Assembly: GCF_011297335.1 (NCBI RefSeq)
Contig: NZ_JAAOTJ010000001.1
Span: forward strand, 310,001 to 374,000
Reading direction: 5' to 3'
DNA: 64,000 nucleotides
Source: Catellatospora methionotrophica
GTDB lineage: Bacteria; Actinomycetota; Actinomycetes; Mycobacteriales; Micromonosporaceae
Shown: positions 28,914-37,723 of the stretch, one piece after another
How the letters are laid out: each line of letters begins with the position of its first letter
Position numbering within the stretch: the first letter of the stretch is position 1
Position numbers and translations under genes: made by a program
Notes under the pieces: generated by a model
Seen by the model: only the letters and a program-made list of their open reading frames with translations
Database searches by the model: none
Told to the model about the DNA's origin: nothing

Positions 28914-29063
28914 CGGTGAAGCGCCCCGGCCCCCGCCAAGAATCATGGCCGTGAATGTTTCCATCATCGCCGCATGCCACTAGGGTCAGGGCACCGATTG
29001 AGGATCTTTCGGCCGGTGGCATGGAAATCACACGCAATCATGGAGAACCGGAGGGGCGGGCAG

Positions 29064-29573
29064 ATGCGGGGAATTCCGGTCGCCTCGCTGGTCATCGGCA
29101 TCGCGTCGTCGCCCGCGCAGCGCCGCCAGCTCGCCCGGACGCTCGGCGGCAGCCCCGCCCTGCTGATCGTGTCGAGCGTCGAGCAGGCCCGCGACTTCCT
29201 CGGCGTGGCCGAGCCTGCCCCGACCGCCGTCCCGACCCCGGCCCCGGCCGTGCCGGTGCGCGCTGCGGAGCCCGTGCCGCCGCCACCGGCGGAACTGGCC
29301 GTCGACTCCGACCGCCGGTTGCTGCGCTGGCGCGACCGGGAGGTCGGCCTCACCCGGCTGGAGCACGACTTCCTGGTCTGCCTGACCGAGACGCCCGGCC
29401 AGGTCTGGACCTACGAGCGGCTGCACCAGGAGGTGTGGGGCAACAAGCACCTCGGCCGCGGCTCCGACATGCACTCGGTGGTACGGCGGGTCCGGCACAA
29501 GCTCACCCGGCTGGACGCGCCGGTGACGGTCCTCGCGGTGCGCGGGGTCGGGTTCCGGCTCGCCCCGGTCTGA
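29064..29573 (+). CDS. OmpR-type winged-helix regulator without a phosphorylatable receiver (paralogue A)
   Basis: 169-aa DNA-binding protein. Residues 1–40 ('VASLVIGIASSPAQRRQLARTLGGSPALLIVSSVEQARDFLG') resemble a receiver-like alpha/beta start but there is no phospho-acceptor domain; a Pro/Ala linker (about 45–75) follows. The C-terminal 90 residues are an OmpR/PhoB winged helix: 'GLTRLEHDFLVCLTETPGQVWTYERLHQEVWG', recognition helix 'SDMHSVVRRVRHKLTRL' and wing 'VTVLAVRGVGFRLAPV'. GGAGGGG is 7 nt before ATG 29064. It is clearly paralogous to the protein at 34339–34863, and the pair brackets the giant subtilase gene, which suggests they regulate it. The signal sensed is unknown. Confidence 0.8.
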   Translation: MRGIPVASLVIGIASSPAQRRQLARTLGGSPALLIVSSVEQARDFLGVAEPAPTAVPTPAPAVPVRAAEPVPPPPAELAVDSDRRLLRWRDREVGLTRLEHDFLVCLTETPGQVWTYERLHQEVWGNKHLGRGSDMHSVVRRVRHKLTRLDAPVTVLAVRGVGFRLAPV

Positions 29574-29594
29574 GCGCGGCCACCCCGGACGCGG

Positions 29595-29631
29595 CCCGGC
29601 CCGCCCGATCGGGGTGATCGGGCGGGCCGGG
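29595..29631. terminator. 16-bp perfect hairpin between convergent genes
   Basis: CCCGGCCCGCCCGATC (29595–29610) pairs exactly with 29616–29631 around a 5-nt loop, between the winged-helix stop (29573) and the subtilase stop (29650). Confidence 0.82.
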
Positions 29632-29649
29632 TCATTCAGCGGTCAGGCG

Positions 29650-32600
29650 TCAACACTTGATCGGCGACAGCGTGAAGTTCTCCACTGTCGGCGTCGTGAC
29701 GTTGATCCTCGTCTGACGGGTCTGGGGCTTCCAGCCGTCCTTGGCGACGATCAGCGTCAGCGGGTTGTTGCGCTTGTCCATCCAGTAGGCGTACTTGCCC
29801 TGGGCGTCGGTCGCGAACGTCCACGAGTTCGCCCACGAGTCGACCTGGACGACCGCACCCGCGATCGGCGCGCCCGCACCCTGGCAGCTGGTCCCGGTGA
29901 CGGTGCCCAGCAGCTTGCCCCAGGTCTTCGGAGGCGTCACGTTCATGGTCACCGCGACCGGCGCCACCGTGTACGGCGTGTTCTCCTTGATCGAGACCGA
30001 GGCGGTGTAGGTGCCCGGCTGGTCGACGTTGGCCGACATGCCGACCGTGACGACGACCTTCGCGCCCGGCGCCAGCGTGACCGCGGTCTTGTCGACCGTC
30101 AGCCAGCTCACGTCGGCCGCGGCCGCGGCACAGCCCTCCAGACCCGGCAGCACCTCGCTGTCGGGCATCGCGCTGAAGTTGCCCGAGGAACCACCGATCT
30201 TGTAGAAGCCGCACGCCGCGCCGCCGCGGTACCGGGCGGTGTTGGCGTTGGGCAGGTTGGACCACGAGCCGGTGGCCGGGTCGAACGCGAAGCCCGCGTT
30301 GGTGATGGCACCACCCTGCGAGCCGCCGACGACCAGCAGCTTGCCGCTGGCCACCGCGAACGAGCTGGCCCAGCTGTCGACCGGCGCGTCGGCGATCGGC
30401 GTCCAGCTGTCAGCGCCGGGGTCGTAGGCGTAACCGGCCTTCTGCGCGGCCGTGCCGTCGTTGCCGCCGGTGCAGTAGACCGTGCCGTCGATCCCGCCGC
30501 AGGAGGCGAACGCCACCGACTTCGGGTAGTCGGCCACGGCCGCCCAGGTGTCGGTCGCCGGGTCGTAGCGGACCACGTCGTTCGACATCGGGGTGCAGGC
30601 GGCGGTGGTGCAGCCGCCGATGGCGTACAGCTTGCCGTCGGCCACGGCCTGACCGGCCGCGGCGCGCGGCGCGGGGTTGGCGGCCTTCGCCGTCCAGGTG
30701 TTGGCGGCCGGGTCGTACGACCAGGTGCCCGCGTCCGGACCGGAGGCACCCCAGCCGCCGGTCGCGATGATCTTCCCGCCGACGACGCCCACGCTCATGG
30801 CGTTGCGGGCTCCGGGCAGGTCGGCGATCGCCGTCCAGGTCTGCGCGACCGGGTCGTAGACGTAGTTCTTCGCCGACGAGGCCGTGCCGTTGCCGCCCGC
30901 GATCGAGTAGACCTTGCCGTCGAGGACGACGACCCGGTTGTCCATCACGTTGGCCGGGTAGTCGGCGATGTCGGTCCACGGGTCGGCCTGCGGGCCCACC
31001 GCGGGCGACGCCGCGTCGGAGGACTTGCCGGACGCCGCGTTCGCGGCGAACGACGTCGGCGCGGTGAGCCGCTGCACCGGAGCCCCGGCACTGCCGAGGA
31101 TCTGCTGCTTGGTGATCCGCGAACCGTCGGCGCGCAGCAGTTCGAAGCCGCCCTCGCGCTCACCGAACTCGACCTCGACCGGCGCGCCGCCGGTGTTGGT
31201 CACGGTGAACGTCCTGGTGGCCGCGCCCGTGGGCATCTGCACCGTGGCGCTGACCGCGGTCGGCGCCACCTTGAGCCGGCCCGCCGCGAGCACGAAGTTC
31301 GCCGCGGTCGCCCAGTCGGGCTGTACGCCGACCTGCTTGGTCTGGCTGACGTAGTTGCCCGCCGAGGCGGTGAACGGGATCGTGCCGGTCAGCGACGAGA
31401 ACAGCCAGTAGAAGCCGTCGGCCAGTTCCGGGTCGTCCGGGGTGGCCGTGGTGACGGCCTTCTCGGCCGGCCTGGAGCCGCTGGTGACGGTCGCGCCGTT
31501 GATGTAGCTGTCGTCGTTCTTGTCGCGGACGTTGCCGACGACCAGGCCGCCGTCGGTCGGAGCGCAGGTGACCTGGCTGCCGATCAGCACGTTGTCGACC
31601 GACCACCACCACTCGTACGACGCGTCGTAGTAGTGGAAGCGGACCTGCACCTGCGCCTTGCCCGCGGCCTGCGGGATCGCGATCTCGGTGGTGCGCGGAC
31701 CGCGGAAGTCCGCCGCCTGCCGGAGCACGTTCGTCCAGGTCGCGCCGTTGTCGATGCTCAGGTCGACGTCGGCCCGGTCCGAGCCCAGCTGGTTGAAGTC
31801 CTGGTTGAACCGGATGACCGGAGCGGTGACGGCCGTCAGGTTGACCACGGGGCTGATCAGCGAGGAGTCCTGCGCCCCGCCGAGCCCGTAGTCATCGCTG
31901 TCGATGATGGCGAAGCCGCCGCTGCCACCGGTCAGGTTGCCCCGGTTGCCGTCGTCGGTGAACTTCCAGACCTGGCCCTTGCCCGCGTTGTCCACCACGG
32001 ACCAGCCGGACGGGACGGTCGTGCCGTCGAAGGTCTCGTACTCGCCGTCCGAGCCGTAGCCGTAACCGGGAGCCGTGGTGCACTTGGTCGCGTCGACCGG
32101 CACCGCGACGTTCGCGGTGACGTTGCCCGAACCCACGACGACCTGCTTGGTGACGGTCTGGTAACCGGGGTACAGCGTCTCGACCTTCAGGTTGTACGTC
32201 GCACCCGCCGGCACCTTGACCGTGTAGCGGCCGTTGACCGGGGTGGTGTGGTCGTAGACGCCCGACTGGCCCTCGACGGTGACCTTCGCGTACAGCGGCC
32301 AGCCGTGCCCGGAGCCGTCGGTCACCGAACCGCTGACGTTGACGCTGGGGACAGGGCTCAGCGCGACGTCGACGGTGGTGGTCGCGCCGTCGGCGACGGT
32401 CGCCGCCCGCGTCACGCCGGAGTACCCGAACTGCGCGAACGCCACCTGGTAGTCCCCGACCGGGAGCAGGGTGGAGTACGTGCCGTTCGCCCCGGTGGTG
32501 ACCTCGCGGTCGACCGAGCCGGTGATGGTCACCGTGACGCCGGCCAGCGGGCTGCCGGTCGTGGCGTCGGTGACGGTGCCCGCCAGGGTGCCGGTGTCGC

Positions 32601-34050
32601 CGATCGGGGCCGAGTTGAGCAGCACCAGCGCGTCCAGGCGACCCTCGCCGTAGACGTTGTTGTCGGCGGCGGTGCCGCCGCACTGGCTGTCGGCCTTGTC
32701 GATCGCCGCGCCGTTGAGCAGCGTACGGGTCGCGTCGATGTCACCGACCAGCGCCGGAGCCGCCGACCACAGCAGCGCGATCGCGCCCGCGAGGTGCGGG
32801 GCCGCCATCGAGGTGCCGCTGAAGCTGGCGTATCCGTCACCCGGCACGCTCGACCGCACGTTCACGCCGGGCGCGGAGATGTTCGGCTTGATCTCCCCGC
32901 CCTGCCCGGTGCCGCGCGAGGAGAAGCCCGCGATGTTGTTGTTGACGTCGTACGCGCCGGTCGAGTAGTTGCTGATCCGGCTGCCCGGCGAGCCGCTGGT
33001 CTGGCACGCCGAACCGTTGTTGCCGTTCGACCACGTGCCGAAGATGCCGGACGCGGCCCAGGCCAGCGTCACGTCCTCCATGAACGGGTCGTTGGACGGC
33101 AGCTCGGTGCCCCACGAGTTGTTGATGATGTTGGGGCGCTTGGCGGCGTTGGGGTTCTGGCCGTTGAGGTCCGTCGGCTCCAGCATCCACTCGCCGGAGG
33201 TGATCAGCGCGGCGTCGCTGGGGCAGCAGCCGTTCGCGGCGATCCACCTGACGCCGGGGGCGACGCCGATCTGGTTCGCGCCGTCGGAGCCCGCCATGGT
33301 GCCCATGGTGTGCGTGCCGTGGCCGTCGTCGTCGCAGGGCGCGGTCGCGCAGGCGCCGGCGGCGTCGAACCAGTTGTAGTTGTGGTCGAACGTGCCGTCG
33401 CCGTTGTTGCCCCGGTAGGAGGCGACCAGCGCCGGGTGGTCGAACTGGACCCCGGTGTCGATGTTGGCGATGGTGATGCCCTCGCCCTTGACGCCGTACT
33501 GGGACCAGACGTCATCGGCGTTGATGTTGGCGATGCCCCACTCCAGGGCGTTGACCGTCTGCTCGTCGGTGCCCTGGGTCGTCTCGGGCACCTGGTAGAC
33601 GATCGGCGCGTAGAGGCCCTCGACCTCGGCGTGGGCGGCGAACTTCTGCACCGTGGCCAGCGAGCCGCCGGACACCTTGATCGCGTTGGACGCCCAGAAC
33701 GTCTCGTACTTCAGGCCCGCGGCGTCGAGCTCGTCGCGCACCTTGGCCTGGCTCTGCTCGGCGGTCTTGCGCAGGGCGTCGGCGACGGCGGTGCCGCGCT
33801 GCGCCCAGTCCTTGATGTCCTTGGCCTTGCTGAGATCGGCCCGGTCCGTGAACCGGATCCAGAAGTCGCTCTCGCTCTTGGCCTGGAGCTGTTTGGCGAG
33901 CTCCGGTCGTATCTTGTCCGCTGCGGCGGTCCCCGGCGCGGCGAGCGCGGCCGAGCCCGTGGCCGCCACCCCCGTCACGGCGAGGATCATCGCCGCTGCG
34001 GCGCCGACCAGTGATCTGGCCGAGCGCCGCTGTGGTGGACGTCTGAACAT
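29650..34050 (-). CDS. Giant secreted S8 subtilisin-like protease with Kelch repeats
   Basis: 1,466-aa extracellular protease. Residues 1–38 are a signal peptide ('AALAAPG' cleavage region). About 40–150 resemble an I9-type propeptide. The S8 domain has Asp196 ('ANIDTGVQFDHP'), His244 ('DGHGTHTMG') and Ser414 ('FSGTSMAAPH'), all intact. After it come carboxypeptidase-regulatory-like beta-sandwich domains ('GTLAGTVTDATTGSPLAGVTVTI', 'VSGSVTDGSGHGW'), an MAM/jelly-roll-like region, Kelch repeats at about 1000–1290 ('RVVVLDGKVYSIAGGNGT', 'KLYAIGGCTTAACTPM'), and a final regulatory-like domain at 1380–1466. No sortase motif or membrane anchor is seen. Two paralogous winged-helix genes flank it, one divergent. 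The substrate is unknown; bacillopeptidase F-type architecture is the nearest match. Confidence 0.92.
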   Translation of the reverse strand: MFRRPPQRRSARSLVGAAAAMILAVTGVAATGSAALAAPGTAAADKIRPELAKQLQAKSESDFWIRFTDRADLSKAKDIKDWAQRGTAVADALRKTAEQSQAKVRDELDAAGLKYETFWASNAIKVSGGSLATVQKFAAHAEVEGLYAPIVYQVPETTQGTDEQTVNALEWGIANINADDVWSQYGVKGEGITIANIDTGVQFDHPALVASYRGNNGDGTFDHNYNWFDAAGACATAPCDDDGHGTHTMGTMAGSDGANQIGVAPGVRWIAANGCCPSDAALITSGEWMLEPTDLNGQNPNAAKRPNIINNSWGTELPSNDPFMEDVTLAWAASGIFGTWSNGNNGSACQTSGSPGSRISNYSTGAYDVNNNIAGFSSRGTGQGGEIKPNISAPGVNVRSSVPGDGYASFSGTSMAAPHLAGAIALLWSAAPALVGDIDATRTLLNGAAIDKADSQCGGTAADNNVYGEGRLDALVLLNSAPIGDTGTLAGTVTDATTGSPLAGVTVTITGSVDREVTTGANGTYSTLLPVGDYQVAFAQFGYSGVTRAATVADGATTTVDVALSPVPSVNVSGSVTDGSGHGWPLYAKVTVEGQSGVYDHTTPVNGRYTVKVPAGATYNLKVETLYPGYQTVTKQVVVGSGNVTANVAVPVDATKCTTAPGYGYGSDGEYETFDGTTVPSGWSVVDNAGKGQVWKFTDDGNRGNLTGGSGGFAIIDSDDYGLGGAQDSSLISPVVNLTAVTAPVIRFNQDFNQLGSDRADVDLSIDNGATWTNVLRQAADFRGPRTTEIAIPQAAGKAQVQVRFHYYDASYEWWWSVDNVLIGSQVTCAPTDGGLVVGNVRDKNDDSYINGATVTSGSRPAEKAVTTATPDDPELADGFYWLFSSLTGTIPFTASAGNYVSQTKQVGVQPDWATAANFVLAAGRLKVAPTAVSATVQMPTGAATRTFTVTNTGGAPVEVEFGEREGGFELLRADGSRITKQQILGSAGAPVQRLTAPTSFAANAASGKSSDAASPAVGPQADPWTDIADYPANVMDNRVVVLDGKVYSIAGGNGTASSAKNYVYDPVAQTWTAIADLPGARNAMSVGVVGGKIIATGGWGASGPDAGTWSYDPAANTWTAKAANPAPRAAAGQAVADGKLYAIGGCTTAACTPMSNDVVRYDPATDTWAAVADYPKSVAFASCGGIDGTVYCTGGNDGTAAQKAGYAYDPGADSWTPIADAPVDSWASSFAVASGKLLVVGGSQGGAITNAGFAFDPATGSWSNLPNANTARYRGGAACGFYKIGGSSGNFSAMPDSEVLPGLEGCAAAAADVSWLTVDKTAVTLAPGAKVVVTVGMSANVDQPGTYTASVSIKENTPYTVAPVAVTMNVTPPKTWGKLLGTVTGTSCQGAGAPIAGAVVQVDSWANSWTFATDAQGKYAYWMDKRNNPLTLIVAKDGWKPQTRQTRINVTTPTVENFTLSPIKC

Positions 34051-34259
34051 CGGTGCTACCTCCCTCAGAACGACCCAGAGTGAAACAGGCCATGGTGAGG
34101 GTGCAGGGGGTAGCGCCGCGACGTTGCGAACCGGCGAACCACCTCCATGCCCACCAACAAAACCGCGCGGGTCACGCCGGTTGCCCGTTTGGACACTATG
34201 ATCGAGCAGAAAGGACGATCAATAACCTGACGTGAGCAACTTGTCGCTAACGGTTGCCA

Positions 34260-34279
34260 GGCAAGCGACGCGCTTGCCC
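34260..34279. promoter_or_regulatory. Palindrome GCAAGCG-ACG-CGCTTGC shared with 28876–28895
   Basis: An 8-bp perfect inverted repeat around ACG, in the 288-bp region between the divergent subtilase (start 34050) and winged-helix gene B (start 34339 or 34360). Sixteen of twenty bases equal the palindrome before winged-helix gene A. A second, weaker dyad GTGGGC-GACGA-GCCCAC is at 34303–34319. Confidence 0.55.
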
Positions 34280-34338
34280 ATCACTGTCAGGACCATGACG
34301 AGAGTGGGCGACGAGCCCACCGATGCCGGGCGGTTACG

Positions 34339-34863
34339 GTGACCGAGGACGACGAACGAATGGCAACGGGGTCCGATCAGGACGGTGGGCCGTTCCCGCT
34401 GCTGATCGCGGTCGCACCCTCCCCTGACGAGCGGATCCGGCTCGCCGAGCGCCTGGACGGCATCGCCCCGCTGCTGCTGGTGGCCGACCTGGACGAGCTG
34501 CGGCGGCTGATCGCCCCCGTGCAGCAGCGGGCCGAGGCGTCCGCCGCCGCTGACGCGTCCCTGGTCATCGACGCGGCCCGGTCCACGGCCCGCTGCCGCA
34601 ACCGCGAGATCGACCTGACCCGCCTGGAACTCGACCTGCTGACCTGCCTTACCACCGAGCCGGTCCGGGTCTGGAGCTACGCCGAACTGCACCGCACGGT
34701 ATGGCGTGACGCGGCGCTGGACGGCAAGTCCGACGTGCAGTCCGTGGTCAAGCGCCTGCGGCACAAGCTGCGCCAGCTCGGCACCGGCGCCACCATCGAC
34801 GCGGTACGCGGCATCGGCCTGCGCCTGACCGACCGGCGGCAACCCCGGATCGGCCGTGCCTGA
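34339..34863 (+). CDS. OmpR-type winged-helix regulator without a phosphorylatable receiver (paralogue B)
   Basis: 174-aa protein with the same plan as the one at 29064–29573: a short alpha/beta start ('PLLIAVAPSPDERIRLAERLDGIAPLLLVADLDELRRL'), a linker, and a C-terminal winged helix ('DLTRLELDLLTCLTTEPVRVWSYAELHRTVW', recognition helix 'SDVQSVVKRLRHKLRQL', wing 'ATIDAVRGIGLRLTD'). No receiver Asp pocket is present. The start is GTG 34339 or ATG 34360; the latter has GAGGA ten nt upstream. It is divergent from the subtilase and shares its regulatory region, so it is the best candidate regulator of that gene. Confidence 0.8.
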   Translation: MTEDDERMATGSDQDGGPFPLLIAVAPSPDERIRLAERLDGIAPLLLVADLDELRRLIAPVQQRAEASAAADASLVIDAARSTARCRNREIDLTRLELDLLTCLTTEPVRVWSYAELHRTVWRDAALDGKSDVQSVVKRLRHKLRQLGTGATIDAVRGIGLRLTDRRQPRIGRA

Positions 34864-35031
34864 TTCCTGCCCGAATTGAGCAGCCACACCGAAGCGCTCG
34901 ACCCCACAGACGCTTCCTGAGCCGTTCTCAGCTCTTCACTTCGCCGTCGGAATACCGACATGCACCCACCGCACACCCGCGTCAACGCCAGCGGCGCCTC
35001 CCGCGCCGGCATCCAGCCGGACCACCCACCC

Positions 35032-35102
35032 CTGCCGCAACTCTTAAAGACTCGCGGCCTCGCTGCGGTCGGGATGCCGCGACTCTTTAAGAGTTGCGGC
35101 AG
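35032..35102. repeat. 26-bp near-perfect inverted repeat in the gap after winged-helix gene B
   Basis: Arms 35032–35057 and 35077–35102 match at 25 of 26 bases, with a 19-nt loop. It lies between convergent genes (34863 and 35159), so it may terminate both, but it is 170 bp from the first and is embedded in otherwise empty sequence. The AT-rich core AACTCTTAAAGA stands out. Confidence 0.7.
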
Positions 35103-35158
35103 AGGGGGCGGGCGGGCGCGTCGGCCTGGTGAAGGTGGTCGGCCGGGTGGCTGGGCGG

Positions 35159-36493
35159 TCAGGCGTGGTCGTGTCCGGTCGGGGATGGGTGCCGGGGGGT
35201 GGTCTGCTCCGGTGGTAGTCCCCAGGCCTGCTCCAGCGCGTCTGCTGGGCGCGGGCGGGACCGGCGCGGCGGGGTGACCTTTCCGGTGGTGCCATGGCTG
35301 ACCATGGCCGCCAGGGCGGTGGTGATCGGCACGGCGGAGATGAGCCCGATGGTGCCGACCACCGAGCGTACGATCTCCTGCGCCAGGAACTCGTTGGTCA
35401 GCATCTCCCCCAGCGGCGCTCCGCCCGCGGTGAGCAGCAGCAGGGTCGGCAGCGACGCACCGGCGTACGCCAGCACGATGGTGTTGATGACCGAGGTGAT
35501 GTGCGCGCGGCCGACCCGCGACGCCGCCCGGTACAGGCCCCCGAAGCCCAGGTTCGGGTTCGCGCTGGCCAGTTCGGCGACCGTGTAGGCCTGGGTGACG
35601 GTGACGTCGTCGAGCACGCCGAGCGCGCCGATGAGGATGCCCGCCAGCAGCAGCCCCGGCATGTTGATGTCGGCGTTGACGAACGTGACGTACAGCGACT
35701 CCTCGCTGGCCATACCGGTCAGGTGCAGCAGCGACACCGACAGCGCGGACAGCCCGCCGGTCAGCGCCAGCGCGATCAGCGTGCCCAGTACGGCCATCGA
35801 TGTGGGCGCGTTGAAGCCGTGCGTCAGGTAGAGCACCACCAGCATGATCGCCGCCGAGCCGACGATCGCGACCAGCAGCGGCGAGCTGCCCTCCAGGATC
35901 GCGGGCACGACGAACATCAGCAGCACGGCGAACGTGAACGCCAGCCCGGCCAGCGCCCACACACCGCGCCAGCGCCCGAACGCGATCACCGCGCCGACGA
36001 ACGCCAGCACCAGCGCCCAGAGCCCGTCGGTGCGGTCGTGGTCGGCGATGTCGTACGTGATCACGCCCGACCCGTCGAACGACTCCGTCTCCATCACCAC
36101 GACCTTGTCGCCCGCCTCGACCTCGGGCGCGCCCGGCCCGGACGGGATCGTGGTGGTGACCGCCTTGCCGTCGGCGAGCCGTACGACGACCTCGCCGCAC
36201 ACCGGTGGCGCGGTCTGCTCGGGGGTCTGCACCGGCGGCTCGGCGGCGTCGGCGCAGTCGATGACCTTCACGGACGCCACGACGCCGTCGTGGTTGACCG
36301 CACCGGTCCACGGTTCGGCCTTGAGGTCGCCGGGCCACAGCAGGATCAGGCCGAGCAGTGTGACCACGGCGGCGGGGATCAGCGCGGCCAGGGTCAGCCG
36401 GGTGGCTCGCCGCGACACCGGGACCGGGCCGTGCGCGTGGGCGTGGGAGTGCTCGGCGTGCTCACCGGCGGCGTCGAGGTCGTGGGGGGTCAC
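35159..36493 (-). CDS. YibE/F-family membrane protein
   Basis: 444-aa membrane protein. A His-rich cytoplasmic start ('HAEHSHAHAHG', about 12–22) precedes the first helix, then an external beta-rich domain of about 100 residues ('VNHDGVVASVKVIDCADAAEPP', 'CGEVVVRLADGK'), then about seven more helices from 'GLWALVLAFVGAVIAFG' to 'GTIGLISAVPITTALAAMV'. 'GALGVLDDVTVTQAYTVAELASANP' is the YibE/F signature. The function is unknown; some relatives are linked to metal or peptide export. GAGGAG lies 6–7 nt before GTG 36493. It is placed beside the arsenic genes but 120 bp away, so cotranscription is uncertain. Confidence 0.87.
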   Translation of the reverse strand: MTPHDLDAAGEHAEHSHAHAHGPVPVSRRATRLTLAALIPAAVVTLLGLILLWPGDLKAEPWTGAVNHDGVVASVKVIDCADAAEPPVQTPEQTAPPVCGEVVVRLADGKAVTTTIPSGPGAPEVEAGDKVVVMETESFDGSGVITYDIADHDRTDGLWALVLAFVGAVIAFGRWRGVWALAGLAFTFAVLLMFVVPAILEGSSPLLVAIVGSAAIMLVVLYLTHGFNAPTSMAVLGTLIALALTGGLSALSVSLLHLTGMASEESLYVTFVNADINMPGLLLAGILIGALGVLDDVTVTQAYTVAELASANPNLGFGGLYRAASRVGRAHITSVINTIVLAYAGASLPTLLLLTAGGAPLGEMLTNEFLAQEIVRSVVGTIGLISAVPITTALAAMVSHGTTGKVTPPRRSRPRPADALEQAWGLPPEQTTPRHPSPTGHDHA

Positions 36494-36612
36494 CGGATGC
36501 TCCTCGGCGTGGGGTCGACGTCGTGGCACCCGGGGCGTGGCGCGATGGCGTCGCTGTCAGCGTCCGGCGAAGTGTAATCGCTGCTCCCGCCACCGCTTGC
36601 GGCCCGGGCCGG

Positions 36613-37023
36613 TCAGCCGGCGGGGCGGAGCTCGGCGACCAGTGCCCGGACCCGGTCGCCGATCTCGTCGCGGATCAGGCGGACGGCTGCGATGTCCTGT
36701 CCGGCGGGGTCGTCGAGTTTCCAGTCCTCGTGGCGCTGGCCGGGGAAGTAGGGGCAGACGTCGCCGCAGCCCATCGTGATCACCACGGTGGAGGCCGCCG
36801 CGTCCTGCGGGGTCACGATCTTCGGCGCCTGCCCGGTGATGTCGATGCCGACCTCGCGCATCGCCTCGACGGCGACGGGATTGACCTGGTCGGCGGGCGC
36901 CGACCCGGCGGAGCGAACCTCGACGGCGTCACCGGCGAGGTGTCTCAGCCACCCGGCCGCCATCTGGGATCGGCCCGCGTTGTGCACGCACACGAACAGG
37001 ACGCTGGGTGTCGGGTCGGTCAT
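36613..37023 (-). CDS. arsC: Arsenate reductase, thioredoxin-coupled low-molecular-weight phosphatase type
   Basis: Cytoplasmic enzyme of 136 aa reducing arsenate to arsenite. The P-loop is Cys12-X5-Arg18 in 'VCVHNAGRSQM'. The second and third redox cysteines are in 'MGCGDVCPYFPG' (about 84–95), the disulfide cascade of the ArsC/Wzb-like family. A conserved Asp follows ('KLDDPAG'). ATG 37023 has GAGGAG 7 nt upstream, and the GTG immediately before is less likely. It is the last gene of a leftward arsR–arsR–aquaporin–arsC unit and its first 95 bp overlap the 3' end of the aquaporin gene in another frame. Confidence 0.93.
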   Translation of the reverse strand: MTDPTPSVLFVCVHNAGRSQMAAGWLRHLAGDAVEVRSAGSAPADQVNPVAVEAMREVGIDITGQAPKIVTPQDAAASTVVITMGCGDVCPYFPGQRHEDWKLDDPAGQDIAAVRLIRDEIGDRVRALVAELRPAG

Positions 37024-37723
37024 CACGGTTCTCCTCGAAAGGGTTCGCGGCGAGCGGGTAGAGGGCGAGCACCAGCGCGACGCCGATCAGCGCTCCGGCG
37101 AGCTGCGCCGTCACGAACGCGGGCACGCTGGCCGGGGCGATCCCGGCGAAGGACTCGGTGAAGGCGCGGCCGATGGTGACGGCGGGGTTGGCGAAGCTGG
37201 TGGAACTGGTGAACCAGTAGGCGGCCCCGATGTACGCCGCGACCGTGGGCGCGGCGAGGGCGGTGCGGCCGGTGCGCACCAGCGCGAAGACGAGCAGCAG
37301 CAGCCCGGCCGTGGCGACGGTCTCGCCGAGCCACAGCCGGGGCCCGGTCCGGACCGTCGCGGACAGGCCCTGGGCGACCCCGAACATCGCGTTGGCCAGC
37401 ACCGCGCCGCAGATCGCCCCGAGCGTCTGCGCCACGACGTACCCGGTGGCGTCCCTGCCCGGCAGTCCCGCGCCATCCCGGCGGCCCAACCACCACGCCG
37501 CGACTGTGACCACCGGGTTGAAATGGGCGCCCGACAGCGGGCCGAGGATCACGATCAGCACCGCCAGGGCGAACACGGTCGCCGTGGAGTTCTCCAGCAA
37601 CTGCAGGCCCATGTCGTACGGGGACAGCCGGGTCGCCGCCATCCCGGATCCGGCGACGGCGGTCACCAGCAGCGTGGTGCCGAGACATTCGGCTAGCAGC
37701 CGTCGGGGAAGCGGAGCGGCCAT
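36929..37723 (-). CDS. MIP-family aquaglyceroporin of the arsenic operon
   Basis: 264-aa channel with six membrane helices and two half-helices. The pore motifs are both present: 'SGAHFNPVVTV' (NPV, about 67–77) and 'TSFANPAVTIGRAF' (NPA, about 183–196). It lacks any ArsB/Acr3 neighbour, so like S. meliloti AqpS it probably lets arsenite (and possibly methylarsenite) leave down its gradient after ArsC reduction. The start ATG 37723 overlaps the ArsR stop by one base (TGATG). Its hydrophilic C-terminus of about 35 residues overlaps the arsC start by 95 bp, which is unusual and may couple the two. Confidence 0.88.
   Translation of the reverse strand: MAAPLPRRLLAECLGTTLLVTAVAGSGMAATRLSPYDMGLQLLENSTATVFALAVLIVILGPLSGAHFNPVVTVAAWWLGRRDGAGLPGRDATGYVVAQTLGAICGAVLANAMFGVAQGLSATVRTGPRLWLGETVATAGLLLLVFALVRTGRTALAAPTVAAYIGAAYWFTSSTSFANPAVTIGRAFTESFAGIAPASVPAFVTAQLAGALIGVALVLALYPLAANPFEENRDDRPDTQRPVRVRAQRGPIPDGGRVAETPRR

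Noticed and set aside
29614-34014. A 1,466-codon open frame on the plus strand opposite the subtilase gene
   Set aside because: It is the antisense shadow of the minus-strand protease, made possible by high GC. Its translation is Val/Gly/Arg/Asp-rich with no domain, whereas the minus strand gives a complete S8 protease.
36494-36612. YibE/F gene as part of the ars operon
   Set aside because: It lies 119 bp beyond arsC on the same strand, but it has its own GAGGAG site and no known arsenic role. Linkage alone is not enough.
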